DNA of 64,000 nucleotides. Source: an uncultured Prevotella sp. (GTDB lineage: Bacteria > Bacteroidota > Bacteroidia > Bacteroidales > Bacteroidaceae). Location of the stretch: positions 124,001 to 188,000 of the forward strand of contig OMXE01000001.1 of NCBI GenBank assembly GCA_900314935.1, in the 5' to 3' direction. The translations under genes and the position numbers were made by a program. The notes under the pieces were generated by a model, which was not told where the DNA came from, did not search any database, and saw only the letters and a program-made list of their open reading frames with translations. How positions within the stretch are numbered: the stretch's first letter is position 1; every line of letters begins with the position of its first letter. Positions 49,209 to 59,400 of this stretch are shown piece by piece.

Positions 49209-51143
49209 TTAGGTGGTTGATGGTTGATCAGACAAGAGCTTGTTGATGGCGTTGGCAATGGCCTCAGCATCGATGCCTGTGATATGGCGCAGCTCTTCCA
49301 CTGTGCCATGCTCCACAAAGGTGTCGGGCAGTCCTAAGCGTACAACCTGCGGATAGTAATGATGGTCGTTCATCCATTCCAGTACGGCACTGCCTAATCC
49401 GCCGTTTCTTGCTCCGTCTTCCACGGTGACCACATACTTGAACTTCTTACCAACCTCGTGCAGGATCTGCTCGTCGAGTGGTTTCAGGAAGCGCATGTCG
49501 TAGTGGGCAACACTTAGAGGTGAGAGGTGAGAGGTGAGAAGTGAGGTAATGGCCTTGCTGACCTCATTGCCTATCGGACCGATACTGAGTACGGCCAGGT
49601 CGTTACCGTCAACCAGCTTCCTTCCTGTTCCTACCGTCACCTCTTCCAACTGACAGCGCCAGTTGGTCTGCACGCCACAGCCGCGCGGATAGCGAATCAC
49701 GAAGGTACCCTTGTCGGGCAACTGGGCCGTGTACATCAGCTTGCGTAGCTCATGCTCGTCCATAGGAGAAGAGATGGTGAGGTTCGGAATGGGGCGCAAG
49801 GCAGCCATATCGAACGCACCATGATGGGTGGCCCCGTCTTCTCCAACCAGTCCGGCCCTGTCGAAACAGAGTACCACGGGCAGGTTCAGGATGGCCGCAT
49901 CGTGGATGATATTGTCGTATGCCCGTTGGGCGAATGCGCTATAGATATTACAGAAGGGCAGCAGTCCGTCTTTCGCCATACCGGCCGAGAACGTCACTGC
50001 ATGTCCTTCAGCGATACCCACGTCGAAGGTGCGGTTGGGCATCTCCTTCATCATGATATTCAGCGAGCAGCCTGTGGGCATGGCAGGTGTCACCCCGACG
50101 ATTCTGGGGTTCTGCTTGGCCAGCTCCAGTAAGGTCTCTCCGAACACATCCTGGAACTTCGGCGGTTTATTACCGTCGTTGCTCACAATGCGTTCACCGG
50201 TGTCGGGGTCGAACTTCCCAGGTGCGTGCCACACGGTGACATCTTTTTCTGCCGGTGCATAGCCATGACCTTTCTGGGTATGCAGGTGCAGCAGTTTCGG
50301 ACCCTTCATATCCTTCAGCTGACGCAGGATGCGCACTACTTCCTTGACGTCATGACCGTCAAACGGACCGAAGTAGCGGATATTCATACCCTCGAAGATG
50401 TTCTGCTGATGACTGATGGCGCTCTTGACAGCATTGCTCAGTCGGATAAGCCCTTTCCTGCGGTTATCTTCCAACATGCCTTTACCGTGCAGCCATCGTG
50501 AAGCCTTGAAGCGGATGCGGTTATAGGTCTCGTTGGTATTCAGGTGAATCAGATATTCTTTCATACCACCCACCGAGCGGTCAATCGACATGTTGTTGTC
50601 GTTCAGAATAATCAGCAGGTCGTTGGGTGAGGAAGATACGTTGTTCAGTCCTTCGAAGGCCAGACCGCCCGACATGGCCCCGTCGCCGATGACAGCCACC
50701 ACCTTGCGTTCCTTCCCTTCCTTCTGCTGCTGACGACTGGCCACGGCCATACCTAAGGCAGCGGAGATGCTGTTCGAGGCATGTCCGCAGGTAAAGGTGT
50801 CGTATTCGCTTTCCTTGGGCGAGGGGAACGGCATGATGCCATGCAGCTTACGGTTGGTGCAGAAGCGGTCGCGACGACCCGTAAGTATCTTATGTCCGTA
50901 AGCCTGATGCCCCACGTCCCACACAATGCGGTCGTCGGGAGTTTGGAAAACGTAGTGCAGTGCTACCGTCAGCTCTACCACACCCAGACTGGATGCTAAG
51001 TGACCGGGGTTCACCGAGAGCTCCTTCACGATGTCCTCGCGAAGTTCCTTACACAGCTCTGGCAGCTCGTCTACCTTGAGTTTCCGCAGGTCTTCCGGCG
51101 TATTGATCTTGTTCAGTAAATCGAAATTCGATATGTCTGTCAT
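49209..51143 (-). CDS. dxs: 1-deoxy-D-xylulose-5-phosphate synthase
   Basis: This 644-aa thiamine-diphosphate enzyme makes DXP from pyruvate and glyceraldehyde 3-phosphate, the first step of the MEP isoprenoid pathway. The start is the ATG at 51143; an in-frame start at 51158 is TTG. The TPP motif [10 protein letters not shown]...NDN is intact. A surface loop in the C-terminal domain (TSHLSPLS, about residue 534, before [14 protein letters not shown]) is encoded by a heptamer array and replaces the usual loop. It probably heads the dxs-trkA-trkH set. Confidence 0.97.
   Translation of the reverse strand: MTDISNFDLLNKINTPEDLRKLKVDELPELCKELREDIVKELSVNPGHLASSLGVVELTVALHYVFQTPDDRIVWDVGHQAYGHKILTGRRDRFCTNRKLHGIMPFPSPKESEYDTFTCGHASNSISAALGMAVASRQQQKEGKERKVVAVIGDGAMSGGLAFEGLNNVSSSPNDLLIILNDNNMSIDRSVGGMKEYLIHLNTNETYNRIRFKASRWLHGKGMLEDNRRKGLIRLSNAVKSAISHQQNIFEGMNIRYFGPFDGHDVKEVVRILRQLKDMKGPKLLHLHTQKGHGYAPAEKDVTVWHAPGKFDPDTGERIVSNDGNKPPKFQDVFGETLLELAKQNPRIVGVTPAMPTGCSLNIMMKEMPNRTFDVGIAEGHAVTFSAGMAKDGLLPFCNIYSAFAQRAYDNIIHDAAILNLPVVLCFDRAGLVGEDGATHHGAFDMAALRPIPNLTISSPMDEHELRKLMYTAQLPDKGTFVIRYPRGCGVQTNWRCQLEEVTVGTGRKLVDGNDLAVLSIGPIGNEVSKAITSLLTSHLSPLSVAHYDMRFLKPLDEQILHEVGKKFKYVVTVEDGARNGGLGSAVLEWMNDHHYYPQVVRLGLPDTFVEHGTVEELRHITGIDAEAIANAINKLLSDQPSTT
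49516..49547. repeat. Heptamer array inside dxs
   Basis: Units AGAGGTG, AGAGGTG, AGAGGTG, AGAAGTG, AGGT. On the minus strand they encode [10 protein letters not shown] in a loop of the C-terminal domain. The word is the same as in the array at 297-324. Confidence 0.75.
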
Positions 51144-51168
51144 ATATACATATGCCAATAAACAGGGG

Positions 51169-51200
51169 CAAAGTTACATTATTTCTTTGAAACTTCCAAA
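51169..51200 (-). promoter_or_regulatory. Promoter of dxs
   Basis: The minus strand has TTTG (51197-51200), a 20-nt spacer and TAACTTTG (51169-51176), 26 nt upstream of the ATG. Confidence 0.65.
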
Positions 51201-51256
51201 GAACTACTCAAAAATCCCTCTAAAACCCATGCACCAACTGAATCATGAGTAATGTA

Positions 51257-51288
51257 TTTGGTGGTTTCATTTTTTTATCATATCTTTG
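51257..51288 (+). promoter_or_regulatory. Promoter of the C1 peptidase gene
   Basis: TTTG (51257-51260), a 20-nt spacer and TATCTTTG (51281-51288), an exact consensus match, 41 nt before the ATG. Confidence 0.7.
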
Positions 51289-51329
51289 CAAGGTATTTCA
51301 ATTTTGTCAAACTTACAAACTTATAGGAT

Positions 51330-52763
51330 ATGAAACACAGATTACCCTTGATAGTTGCATTGCTAACGATAGGTTTCAGCGTTAACGCACAAAAGAAAGA
51401 CGGAGGTATCTCCAAACAGATGCTGCAGGAGATCCAGCAGTCGCAGACCATGCTGCCGCAGGACAAGGCGCTGTTCAACGCACTGGCTTCGAACAAGATA
51501 GACGACCTGGCGAAGAACTTTGAGCATCAGAACCTGCTCGACACGCATTTCAGCGTGGAAACACCTTCACAGAGTATTACCGACCAGAAGAGCTCCGGGC
51601 GCTGTTGGATGTTCAGCGGACTGAATGTGCTGCGTTCGAACTTCACCTCGCGCAAAGACTCCCTGCTGGGCTTCGTGCCGGCAAAGAGTAATGTGCAGCT
51701 GGAGTTCTCACAGGATTACCTCTTCATCTACGACCAGCTGGAGAAGGCGAACCTGTTCCTGCAGGGTGTGATCGACCATGGTAAGAAGCCCATTGACGAC
51801 CAGCGGGTGCAGTTCTTCTTTAAGTCACCTATTGGCGATGGCGGTACGTTCTGTGGCGTGGCCGACCTCACCGAGAAATACGGACTGGTACCGAAGGCTG
51901 TGATGCCCGAGACCTACTCGGCCGACAACACCTCGAAGATGGCACAGATCATCAAGAGTAAGCTGCGCGAACAGGGCTTGCAGCTGCGCGAGATGGTGCA
52001 GGCAGGTAAGAGCGCCAAGGAAATCAACAAGGCTAAGACAGAGGCGCTGGGCGTGATCTACAAGATGATTACCATGAATCTGGGACAGCCGGTGAAGGAG
52101 TTTACCTATACCTTCCGCGATAAGGACGGTAAGGCTATCGGTCAGCCCAAGACCTACACCCCGCAGAGCTTCTACAAGGCAGTGGTGGGTGAACCGCTGA
52201 ATGGCTCGTTTATCATGGTGATGAATGACCCGCGGCGCGAGTATTACAAGACCTATGAGGTGGAATACGACCGCCATACCTACGATGGTAATAACTGGGT
52301 GTACCTGAACTTACCGATGGATGACATCGAAAAGCTGGCCATTGCCTCACTCAAGGATGGACGAAAGCTCTACAGCAGCTACGATGTGGGTAAGCAGCTC
52401 GACCGTCCCCGTGGCTATGCCGATCTGGAGAACTTCGACTATGAATCGCTGTTCAACACCACCTTCTCCATGGATAAGGCGCAACGCATCTCTACCTTCG
52501 ACAGCGGTTCTACCCATGCCATGACACTTACCGCCGTGGATCTGGACGCTAACGGGAAGGCTACGAAATGGAAGGTGGAGAACTCTTGGGGCGCTACTTG
52601 GGGACAACGCGGCTGTCTGATCATGACCGACCGCTGGTTCCGTGAGTATATGTTCCGCTTGGTGGTTGACAAGAAATATGTGTCTGCCGACATGCTAAGG
52701 ATGGCTGCCCAGAAACCTATCATGGTCATGCCCGAGGACCCGCTGTTCCAAGTGGATGAATAA
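51330..52763 (+). CDS. C1-family peptidase (bleomycin hydrolase/aminopeptidase C type), exported
   Basis: This 477-aa protein has a signal peptide (MKHRLPLIVALLTIGFSVNA) and a papain-type catalytic triad: Cys in SSGRCWMFSG (about 92), His in GSTHAMTLTAV (about 395) and Asn in WKVENSWG (about 418). Length and motifs match bleomycin hydrolase/PepC, which are aminopeptidases; the signal peptide suggests periplasmic or surface peptide degradation. It is a single gene with its own promoter. Confidence 0.93.
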   Translation: MKHRLPLIVALLTIGFSVNAQKKDGGISKQMLQEIQQSQTMLPQDKALFNALASNKIDDLAKNFEHQNLLDTHFSVETPSQSITDQKSSGRCWMFSGLNVLRSNFTSRKDSLLGFVPAKSNVQLEFSQDYLFIYDQLEKANLFLQGVIDHGKKPIDDQRVQFFFKSPIGDGGTFCGVADLTEKYGLVPKAVMPETYSADNTSKMAQIIKSKLREQGLQLREMVQAGKSAKEINKAKTEALGVIYKMITMNLGQPVKEFTYTFRDKDGKAIGQPKTYTPQSFYKAVVGEPLNGSFIMVMNDPRREYYKTYEVEYDRHTYDGNNWVYLNLPMDDIEKLAIASLKDGRKLYSSYDVGKQLDRPRGYADLENFDYESLFNTTFSMDKAQRISTFDSGSTHAMTLTAVDLDANGKATKWKVENSWGATWGQRGCLIMTDRWFREYMFRLVVDKKYVSADMLRMAAQKPIMVMPEDPLFQVDE

Positions 52764-52815
52764 GAAACTTTGTTAAAAAACAAGGGAAAGTAGTACCGAT
52801 TAAAAAATAATGTGC

Positions 52816-52823
52816 TATATTTG
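52816..52823 (+). promoter_or_regulatory. Putative -7 box for the DUF4332 gene
   Basis: TATATTTG, consensus -7 box, 53 nt upstream of the ATG at 52877; no -33 box at the usual spacing. Confidence 0.4.
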
Positions 52824-52876
52824 TCACACCTTAGTCAACAAGGATTTTTTATGTTTAACAAAAAATATTATCTATC

Positions 52877-53284
52877 ATGAAGTACAAAATTATCGACGTT
52901 GAGGGCATCGGTCCCGTGTATGCAGAGAAACTGTTGGCAGCAGGTATCGTTGATACTGACATTCTGCTGGAGAAATGTGCAAAACCAGCTGGTCGTAAGG
53001 CTCTCGAAGAGGAGACAGGCATCAGTGGCAAGCTCATCCTTACTTGGACCAACCATTGCGACTTGATGCGCATCAATGGCATCGGTCCGCAGTTCTCAGA
53101 ACTGTTGGAGGCTGCTGGTGTGGATACCGTAAAGGAACTGAAACATCGTGTTCCCGCTAATCTGCAGGCAAAACTGGAAGAGATTAACGCACAGAAGAAT
53201 CTCGTGAACCGCGTTCCCGCTCTGAAGGAAGTGGAGAAGATGATTGCCCAGGCCAATGAGCTTCCGGGCGTGATGGAATACTAA
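52877..53284 (+). CDS. DUF4332-type helix-hairpin-helix protein
   Basis: This 135-aa protein has two helix-hairpin-helix-like units: IIDVEGIGPVYAEKLLAAGI (about 5-24) and MRINGIGPQFSELLEAAGV (about 64-82). Each is a glycine-containing G-I-G hairpin as in DNA-binding helix-hairpin-helix proteins. The family is DUF4332, of unknown function. No catalytic residues are visible, and it has no signal peptide. The gene is followed by a perfect TTCG-tetraloop hairpin and a heptamer array. Confidence 0.75.
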   Translation: MKYKIIDVEGIGPVYAEKLLAAGIVDTDILLEKCAKPAGRKALEEETGISGKLILTWTNHCDLMRINGIGPQFSELLEAAGVDTVKELKHRVPANLQAKLEEINAQKNLVNRVPALKEVEKMIAQANELPGVMEY

Positions 53285-53308
53285 TCAATTTTGATTCGTC
53301 AAAATTGA
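53285..53308. terminator. TTCG-tetraloop hairpin after the DUF4332 gene
   Basis: Perfect 10-bp stem TCAATTTTGA / TCAAAATTGA around TTCG, directly after the stop codon. No strong T-run follows, so termination or RNA stability is inferred. Confidence 0.5.
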
Positions 53309-53310
53309 TT

Positions 53311-53430
53311 AATTGAAAATTGAAAATTGAGAATTGAAAATTCCTTGTGCGATGGCATTGGTACATGTTGCTTTGCGCCAATCACCTGTACAACAAATAA
53401 TTTTCAATTCTCAATTTTCAATTTTCAATT
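53311..53430. repeat. Perfect 32-nt inverted pair of heptamer arrays
   Basis: Arm 1 (53311-53342) has units AATTGAA, AATTGAA, AATTGAG, AATTGAA, AATT. Arm 2 (53399-53430) is its exact reverse complement. The 56-nt loop between them holds a smaller GTACA/TGTAC stem. The element lies between the convergent DUF4332 and ddh genes. Confidence 0.9.
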
Positions 53431-53442
53431 ACGATAATCTTG

Positions 53443-54342
53443 TTAAACAAGCTTTTCGATCAAGTCAGCTCGCTCTCCTGGCAGCATATCGATGACAGGC
53501 AGTTCGATCATCGTGTAGCAACCGGGCTGCTGGCGCATGGAGGCGCGGGCCACATTAACCAGTACTTGAGCTGTGAGAGCGGGGTTGTTGATGCTCATAT
53601 TGAATTCCAGACGCTGGTTCTGTGTCTTTCCGCTTACACCCTTTCTTACCAGGTGTACGCCATGTCCCATATCCTTTACTGCATCTACCGACTCCACGGC
53701 AAACACGTGTGTTTCGTCGTTAGCGAAATACGGGTCGGCCTTGATGGCAGCCGTTACATCTTCCAACTTAGCACCATCTTCCAGTTCCACATACACCATT
53801 CTGCGGTGAATACCCTCACCCAGAGGAATGGTCATCGACAAAGCGTTCTTCACACCTTCCTTGGAGCGAACGCATACGCTGTGTCCCATCGACATACCCG
53901 GTCCGAAGTTCGTATAGGAAAGACCTTTGGGTGCCAGACTCTGCATCAAGGTGCGCACAATACTGTCGGATCCTGGATCCCAACCAGCAGCAATCACGCT
54001 AACCGTACCTGTCTGCTTGTTCACTTCCATCAGTCGTTCGCGGTAACCGCGGATATTGGTATGAATATCAAAGCTGTCAACGGTATTGATACCCAATGGC
54101 AGAATCTGCTTGGCATACTCCTCACACGAGCGGGTAGGGGTGGCCAGGATAGCCACATCCACATCCTTCAGCTCCTTGATGTCCTTCACTACGTCGTAGG
54201 CGGCCAGCTCAGCTGGTTTGTCCTCTGCACCCTTGCGGCGCACCACGCCTGCAATCTCAAAGTCTGCCGAAGCCTCCAGTGCCTCGATGGTAAATTTTCC
54301 GATGTTGCCGTAACCTACTACGGCTGCTCTGATTTTCTTCAT
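53443..54342 (-). CDS. ddh: meso-Diaminopimelate dehydrogenase
   Basis: This 299-aa NADPH enzyme makes meso-diaminopimelate from tetrahydrodipicolinate in one step for lysine and peptidoglycan synthesis. The N-terminus MKKIRAAVVGYGNIGKF is the Rossmann NADPH site, and segments such as DIHTNIRGYRERL, AAGWDPGSDSI and FGPGMSMGHSV match the family. Length is typical. It is a single-gene unit converging on the DUF4332 gene through the heptamer hairpin. Confidence 0.94.
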   Translation of the reverse strand: MKKIRAAVVGYGNIGKFTIEALEASADFEIAGVVRRKGAEDKPAELAAYDVVKDIKELKDVDVAILATPTRSCEEYAKQILPLGINTVDSFDIHTNIRGYRERLMEVNKQTGTVSVIAAGWDPGSDSIVRTLMQSLAPKGLSYTNFGPGMSMGHSVCVRSKEGVKNALSMTIPLGEGIHRRMVYVELEDGAKLEDVTAAIKADPYFANDETHVFAVESVDAVKDMGHGVHLVRKGVSGKTQNQRLEFNMSINNPALTAQVLVNVARASMRQQPGCYTMIELPVIDMLPGERADLIEKLV

Positions 54343-54556
54343 TTTACTTACGTTTATAATGAGTTTGTATTGTTTGCGGTTGCAAAATTACATAATTCCT
54401 CACAAAAACATTTCTTTTTGATAAAGAATTTGCAAAAAACCACTATTTTTTATGATTCCTCCATGCACGATGATTGCTCTTTTCGCTGTTCTCTTATGTT
54501 ATTGTCGGATAATTTAGCTCGCCAACGACGATCTGCGCGAAACTTTTGCTCTAACA

Positions 54557-54588
54557 TTTGTAAAATTCAAGAATACTGATTATCTTTG
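54557..54588 (+). promoter_or_regulatory. Promoter of the exported alpha/beta hydrolase
   Basis: TTTG (54557-54560), a 20-nt spacer and TATCTTTG (54581-54588). Transcription would start near 54595, so the ATG at 54597 would be leaderless; the ATG at 54666 with its signal peptide is the likelier start. Confidence 0.7.
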
Positions 54589-54665
54589 CACGGGGTATGG
54601 GAACCAAGCCCCATGAACGTTGTTTTTTATTATCATTTATTCATAATAATCAAATTATTATCCTT

Positions 54666-55595
54666 ATGAGAAAAAAGATTTTGATGACATTGGTGTTGGC
54701 TTTCGCCATGAGCGTAGGCACGTATGCACAGGCAACTGAGACTGTACTCGAAGAGGGAGGAACAGGACCGTACAAAGCTGTGGTTTATGAAGTGGAGGGA
54801 TTTGCGGAGCATACCATCTTCGCTCCCAAAGACCTGTCGGTATTCAACGAAAAGAAACCGTTGCCAGTACTGGTATGGGGTAACGGCGGTTGTGCTAACT
54901 CCCCACGCGGTCATGAGAAGTTCTTGAACGACATCGCCTCCTATGGCTACCTCGTGCTCGCCACAGGTGTGATGCCTAAGGAAGAGGCTCCTCGTCGTAT
55001 GGGCATGGGCAGAGGCAGTCAGTCACGCTCTGAGCAGCAGGTGGAGTCGATGGACTGGGCCTTTCAGCAGAATGCCGACAAGAAGAGTCCTTTCTATCAG
55101 AAGATCGACACCAAGAACATCTGTATCTCGGGTATGTCGTGCGGCGGTCTGCAGGCACTTTTCAACTGTTTCGACGAGCGCGTTACCTCGATCATGATCT
55201 GCAACAGCGGATTGTTTGAGCAGCCCGAGGGCGATGAAGGTGGCCCCAATGCCCGTCGTATGCCTGGTATGCCCAGTGTTCCCAAGAAGAAGCTGGCGGA
55301 GATTCACTGTCCGATTATCTACATCCTGGGTGGTGAGACCGATATTGCCTATGCCAACGGTATGGACGACTTCAAGCGCATTGAGCACGTACCAGCCATT
55401 GCAGTAAACCTGCCTGTAGGTCATGGCGGTACTTATAACCAGCCTCATGGTGGTGAGTTTGCTATCGTGGCCCGTGCCTGGCTCGACTGGCAGCTCAAGG
55501 GCAACAAAGAAGCTTCGAAGATGTTCGTAGGTAGTAATCCAGCTATCCTGCAACGTCCCGACTGGACATTGGAGAAGAACGCAAAGGTTCAGTAA
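54666..55595 (+). CDS. Exported alpha/beta hydrolase (dienelactone/PET-hydrolase-like fold)
   Basis: I start this 309-aa protein at 54666, where a signal peptide begins (MRKKILMTLVLAFAMSVGTYAQA). The nucleophile motif is ISGMSCGG (Ser about 160), with an acid candidate in LGGETDIAY and catalytic His in VGHGGTYNQ. The oxyanion segment VWGNGGCANSP is also visible. It belongs to the broad dienelactone-hydrolase/polyester-hydrolase-like group; the natural substrate is unknown. An array of repeats starts 2 bp after its stop codon. Confidence 0.82.
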   Translation: MRKKILMTLVLAFAMSVGTYAQATETVLEEGGTGPYKAVVYEVEGFAEHTIFAPKDLSVFNEKKPLPVLVWGNGGCANSPRGHEKFLNDIASYGYLVLATGVMPKEEAPRRMGMGRGSQSRSEQQVESMDWAFQQNADKKSPFYQKIDTKNICISGMSCGGLQALFNCFDERVTSIMICNSGLFEQPEGDEGGPNARRMPGMPSVPKKKLAEIHCPIIYILGGETDIAYANGMDDFKRIEHVPAIAVNLPVGHGGTYNQPHGGEFAIVARAWLDWQLKGNKEASKMFVGSNPAILQRPDWTLEKNAKVQ

Positions 55596-55597
55596 TT

Positions 55598-55713
55598 GGA
55601 AGCAAGAAGCAAGAGGCAAGAAGCAAGAGAATAGCACTATTATATAGGCATTGGTTATAGTCACTTGGACTTATTGCACATCTCTTGCTTCTTGCTTCTT
55701 GCCTCTTGCTTCC
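55598..55713. repeat. Inverted pair of heptamer arrays (33-nt arms)
   Basis: Arm 1 (55598-55630): GGAAGCA, AGAAGCA, AGAGGCA, AGAAGCA, AGAGA. Arm 2 (55681-55713) is a near-exact reverse complement with the same words in a slightly different order. Loop of 50 nt. It follows the hydrolase gene; the remaining 55714-55829 holds no gene. Confidence 0.85.
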
Positions 55714-55829
55714 TAAAACCTGCCTCTTCCTTCCCAAAAGCATAGGGAGAAAAAGAGATTTATAGGGAAAATACAATAAAAAGCGGGAGTCTGCGTTTTA
55801 TTGGATGTATATATACAAATAAACGACTT

Positions 55830-56435
55830 ATGATTGAATATGTAAAGGGTGAACTGATAGACGTCACCCCTGCTTATGCTGTGGTCGAGACCCATGGAGT
55901 GGGTTACGGAATGAATATCTCGCTGAACACTTTTTCTGCCATTCAAGGCAAGAAAGAGGCGCGTCTGTGGGTATATGAAGCTATTCGGGAGGATGCGTAT
56001 GTACTGTTCGGCTTTGCTACAAAACAGGAACGGGATATGTTCCTGCTGCTCATCACGGTGAGCGGTGTGGGTGCGAATACGGCACGGATGATTCTCTCTG
56101 AGATGACGGTAGCAGAGATCTGTAACGTGATATCCACAGGGAACGAACGGGTGCTGAAGAGCGTGAAGGGTATCGGATTACGCACCGCTCAGCGCATCAT
56201 CGTGGATTTGAAGGACAAGATCATCAGCAGCGGCATTGCCCAGGAACTGCCTTCGAATGCCGGTAGCGAGGCTGCCTTGATAAACAGCAGTGTGAAGGAT
56301 GAGGCCGTGGGCGCCTTGACCATGCTCGGCTTCTCACCTGCACCTTCTGCCAAGGTGGTGATAGCCATTCTGAAAGAACAGCCCGATCTGCCTGTAGAAC
56401 AGGTGGTGAAGCTGGCGCTCAAGCAGATTAAATAA
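55830..56435 (+). CDS. ruvA: Holliday junction branch-migration protein RuvA
   Basis: This 201-aa protein starts [20 protein letters not shown], as RuvA does. It has helix-hairpin-helix units ([20 protein letters not shown] and [19 protein letters not shown]) that hold the four-way junction, and a C-terminal domain III (about 150-200, [20 protein letters not shown]) that contacts RuvB. ruvB is not beside it. The stop codon is the first three bases of a 9-nt tandem repeat, and sprA follows after 33 bp. Confidence 0.97.
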   Translation: MIEYVKGELIDVTPAYAVVETHGVGYGMNISLNTFSAIQGKKEARLWVYEAIREDAYVLFGFATKQERDMFLLLITVSGVGANTARMILSEMTVAEICNVISTGNERVLKSVKGIGLRTAQRIIVDLKDKIISSGIAQELPSNAGSEAALINSSVKDEAVGALTMLGFSPAPSAKVVIAILKEQPDLPVEQVVKLALKQIK

Positions 56436-56459
56436 TTCGTCTAATTCGTCTAATTCGTA
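56433..56459. repeat. Three 9-nt repeats at the ruvA stop codon
   Basis: TAATTCGTC, TAATTCGTC, TAATTCGTA. The first unit contains the ruvA stop codon TAA, and the second and third carry the in-frame stops that fix the sprA start downstream. Confidence 0.6.
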
Positions 56460-56468
56460 GAGAGAAAA

Positions 56469-59400
56469 GTGAAAAGACTGAAGCAGATACTGATCATGGT
56501 ATTGGTGGGCATGAGTGTGCTCGCCTGGGCTGTTGCGCCCCAGCTTCAGGAACCTCAAAACCCGGTGCGACGACAAAATGCACGGAATAATCGCACACAG
56601 AACAATCAACAGAATAACCAGCAGAACAGGTCGCGCAGGGATACTGCCAAGATAACGGCTCAGCCTATCTTTGCCGACGATGAGGAGATTCCCGACTCGC
56701 TGTTGCATCCCCGTTGGAAAATCCAGCGTACCCAGCCCATCACGGAAGAAGACCTGCAAAGGGGTAGTGCTGATTTCAGCATGCCCGACAACATCGAGCA
56801 GAAAGTGGAGTATAACGACACGTTGGATCGTTATATCATCGGCTCCAAGATGGGAAGCAGCTATCTGGGTACACCCATCATGATGACCGCTGAGGAGTAT
56901 GGTAAATGGAGCGAACGACAGATGCGCAACAGCTACTTCCGTTCGAAGAACGAGGAGGTATTCGAATCGAACGGAAAGGAGAAGTTCTCTTTCAGTGATA
57001 TGCACTTCGATCTGGGTCCGGCAGAGAAAATCTTCGGTCCTGGTGGTGTGCGCATCAAGACACAAGGTACGGCGGAACTGAAGTTCGGTGCTACGATGAA
57101 GAACATCGATAACCCGTCGTTACCTATCCGAAACCGTAAGACCACCAACATGAACTTCGACGAGAAGATCAACCTGAGTGTAAACGGTAAGGTGGGCGAT
57201 AAGGTGAACATGAACCTGAACTACAACACGGATGCTACATTCGATTTCGACTCGCAGAACCTGAAGCTGAAATACGACGGTAAGGAGGATGAGACCATCA
57301 AACTGGTGGAGGCAGGAAACGTGTCGTTCCCAGGTAACTCATCACTGGTGCGTGGTGCCTCATCGCTCTTCGGTATCCGTAGCGACTGGCAGTTCGGACG
57401 ACTGAAGCTGCAGACGGTGGTGTCGCAGAAGAAATCCAATTCACGAAGTGTCTCCAGCAAGGGCGGTGTGCAGACGACAGCGTTCGAGCTCAATGCAGCC
57501 AACTATGAAGAGAACAGGCACTTCTTCCTCTCCTTGTATTTCCGCGACAGCTACGATGGTGCCATGAAAACGTTACCGAACCTCACCACGGGTGTAACCA
57601 TCAACCGTATTGAGATCTGGATGACGAACAAAACGGGTACCACAACGAATACCCGAAATATCGTGGCGCTGACGGATCTGGGTGAGAACACCAAGGTGTC
57701 GAACCCCAACTGGAGCTTAACGAATCAGGCCGTTCCTTGTAATGCTGCCAATACCGAGTATGCTACGTTGGTACAGCAACATGATGCAGCCCGCGACATC
57801 GATCAGACATCCACCGAACTGGATGGTATTCCGGGATTTGTAGGTGGCACCGACTATGAGAAACTGGAGAGTGCGCGCTTGCTCAACTCATCAGAATATA
57901 CGCTGAACAGGGCATTGGGTTATGTGTCGCTGAATACCTCGCTCCAGACCGATCAGGTGCTGGCCGTGGCTTATGAATACACTTACGGCGGTACAACCTA
58001 CCAGGTGGGTGAGTTCGCCAGCGATATCACCGATGTGAGTCAGGCGCTCTTCGTCAAGTCGCTGAAGAATACCAGTAACCACCCCAAACAGGGTAACTGG
58101 GACTTGATGATGAAGAACGTATATTACCTCGCCTCGTCGGTGGAGAAGGATAAGTTCCGGTTGGATGTGAAATACCAGAGTGATACAGCAGGTGTCTATC
58201 TGTCGTATATCCCTGAGACGCAGGTAAAGGATCAGACCTTGATTAAACTGTTGGGTGCCGACCGTCTGGACAATAATAATAAGGTGCACTCAAATGGTTA
58301 TTTCGACTTTGTGCAGGGCTATACAGTAAGCAACGGTCGTGTATTCCTCCCGGAGGCTGAACCGTTTGGCGACTATCTGTATAAGGCGCTGACGGATAAG
58401 GGCGTGGATCCGGCAATTGCTGAGAAATACTGCTTCCATGAACTATACGACTCCACCAAGACCATTGCCAAACAGATTGCCGAGAAGGATAAGTACCAAC
58501 TGGTGGGACAGTACCGCGGTTCCTCTGCCAATGTCATCTCCTTGGGAGCCAGCTATGTGCCGCAAGGTAGTGTGGTGGTGACGGCAGGTGGTGTGACCTT
58601 AAATGAGGGGTCTGACTATAGTGTTGACTACAATGCGGGAGAGGTTACCATCCTTAACCAGAGCATCATTGATGCGGGTACACCTGTGAATGTGAGCTCA
58701 GAGAGCAATACCGACTACGGACAGCAGCGAAAGACGATGTATGGCGTGAACTGGGAGTATGACTTCAGTAAGAACTTCCAGCTGAGCGGTACGTTCCAGC
58801 ATCTGTCGGAGCAGGCACTCACCACGAAGGTGAGTATGGGTAGTGAACCACTGAACAATACCATCTGGGGTTTGAACATCAACTGGAAGAAGGAGAGTCA
58901 GTGGCTCACCAATATGCTCGACCTGTTACCGGGTCTGCATTGTACGGCTCCTTCGCAGATCTCCTTTACCGGTGAGTTTGCCCAGCTCATTGCAGGAAAC
59001 TCACATGGTATTCAGGATAATGCCTCGTACCTGGACGACTTTGAGAACACGAAGAACACCATCGATGTGTCAACACCTACGTCATGGGTGCTCTCCAGCG
59101 TACCTTCGATGTTCCCGGAGAGTAGCGACAAGACGGGTGTAAGCAGTGGTTACAACCGCGCCCTGCTGTCGTGGTACCATATCGATCCGTTGTTTACACG
59201 TCGTAGCTCATCACTCACACCGAGTCATATCAAGAGCGATCTGAACCAGCTCTCGAACCATTATGTACGCGAGATCTATGTCAAGGAGCTCTATCCGGCA
59301 CGCGACCAGAGTAGCTATAATGGTGCTACGGCTACACTGCCCATCCTGAACCTTGCTTTCTATCCCACGGAACGCGGTCCGTATAACCTGGATACCGACT

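Noticed and set aside
51144..51158. Longer start for dxs at 51158
   Set aside because: The codon is TTG; the ATG at 51143 is the usual Dxs start.
54597..54665. Upstream ATG at 54597 for the exported hydrolase
   Set aside because: It would be leaderless from the predicted promoter and would put 23 residues before a clear signal peptide; the ATG at 54666 is better.
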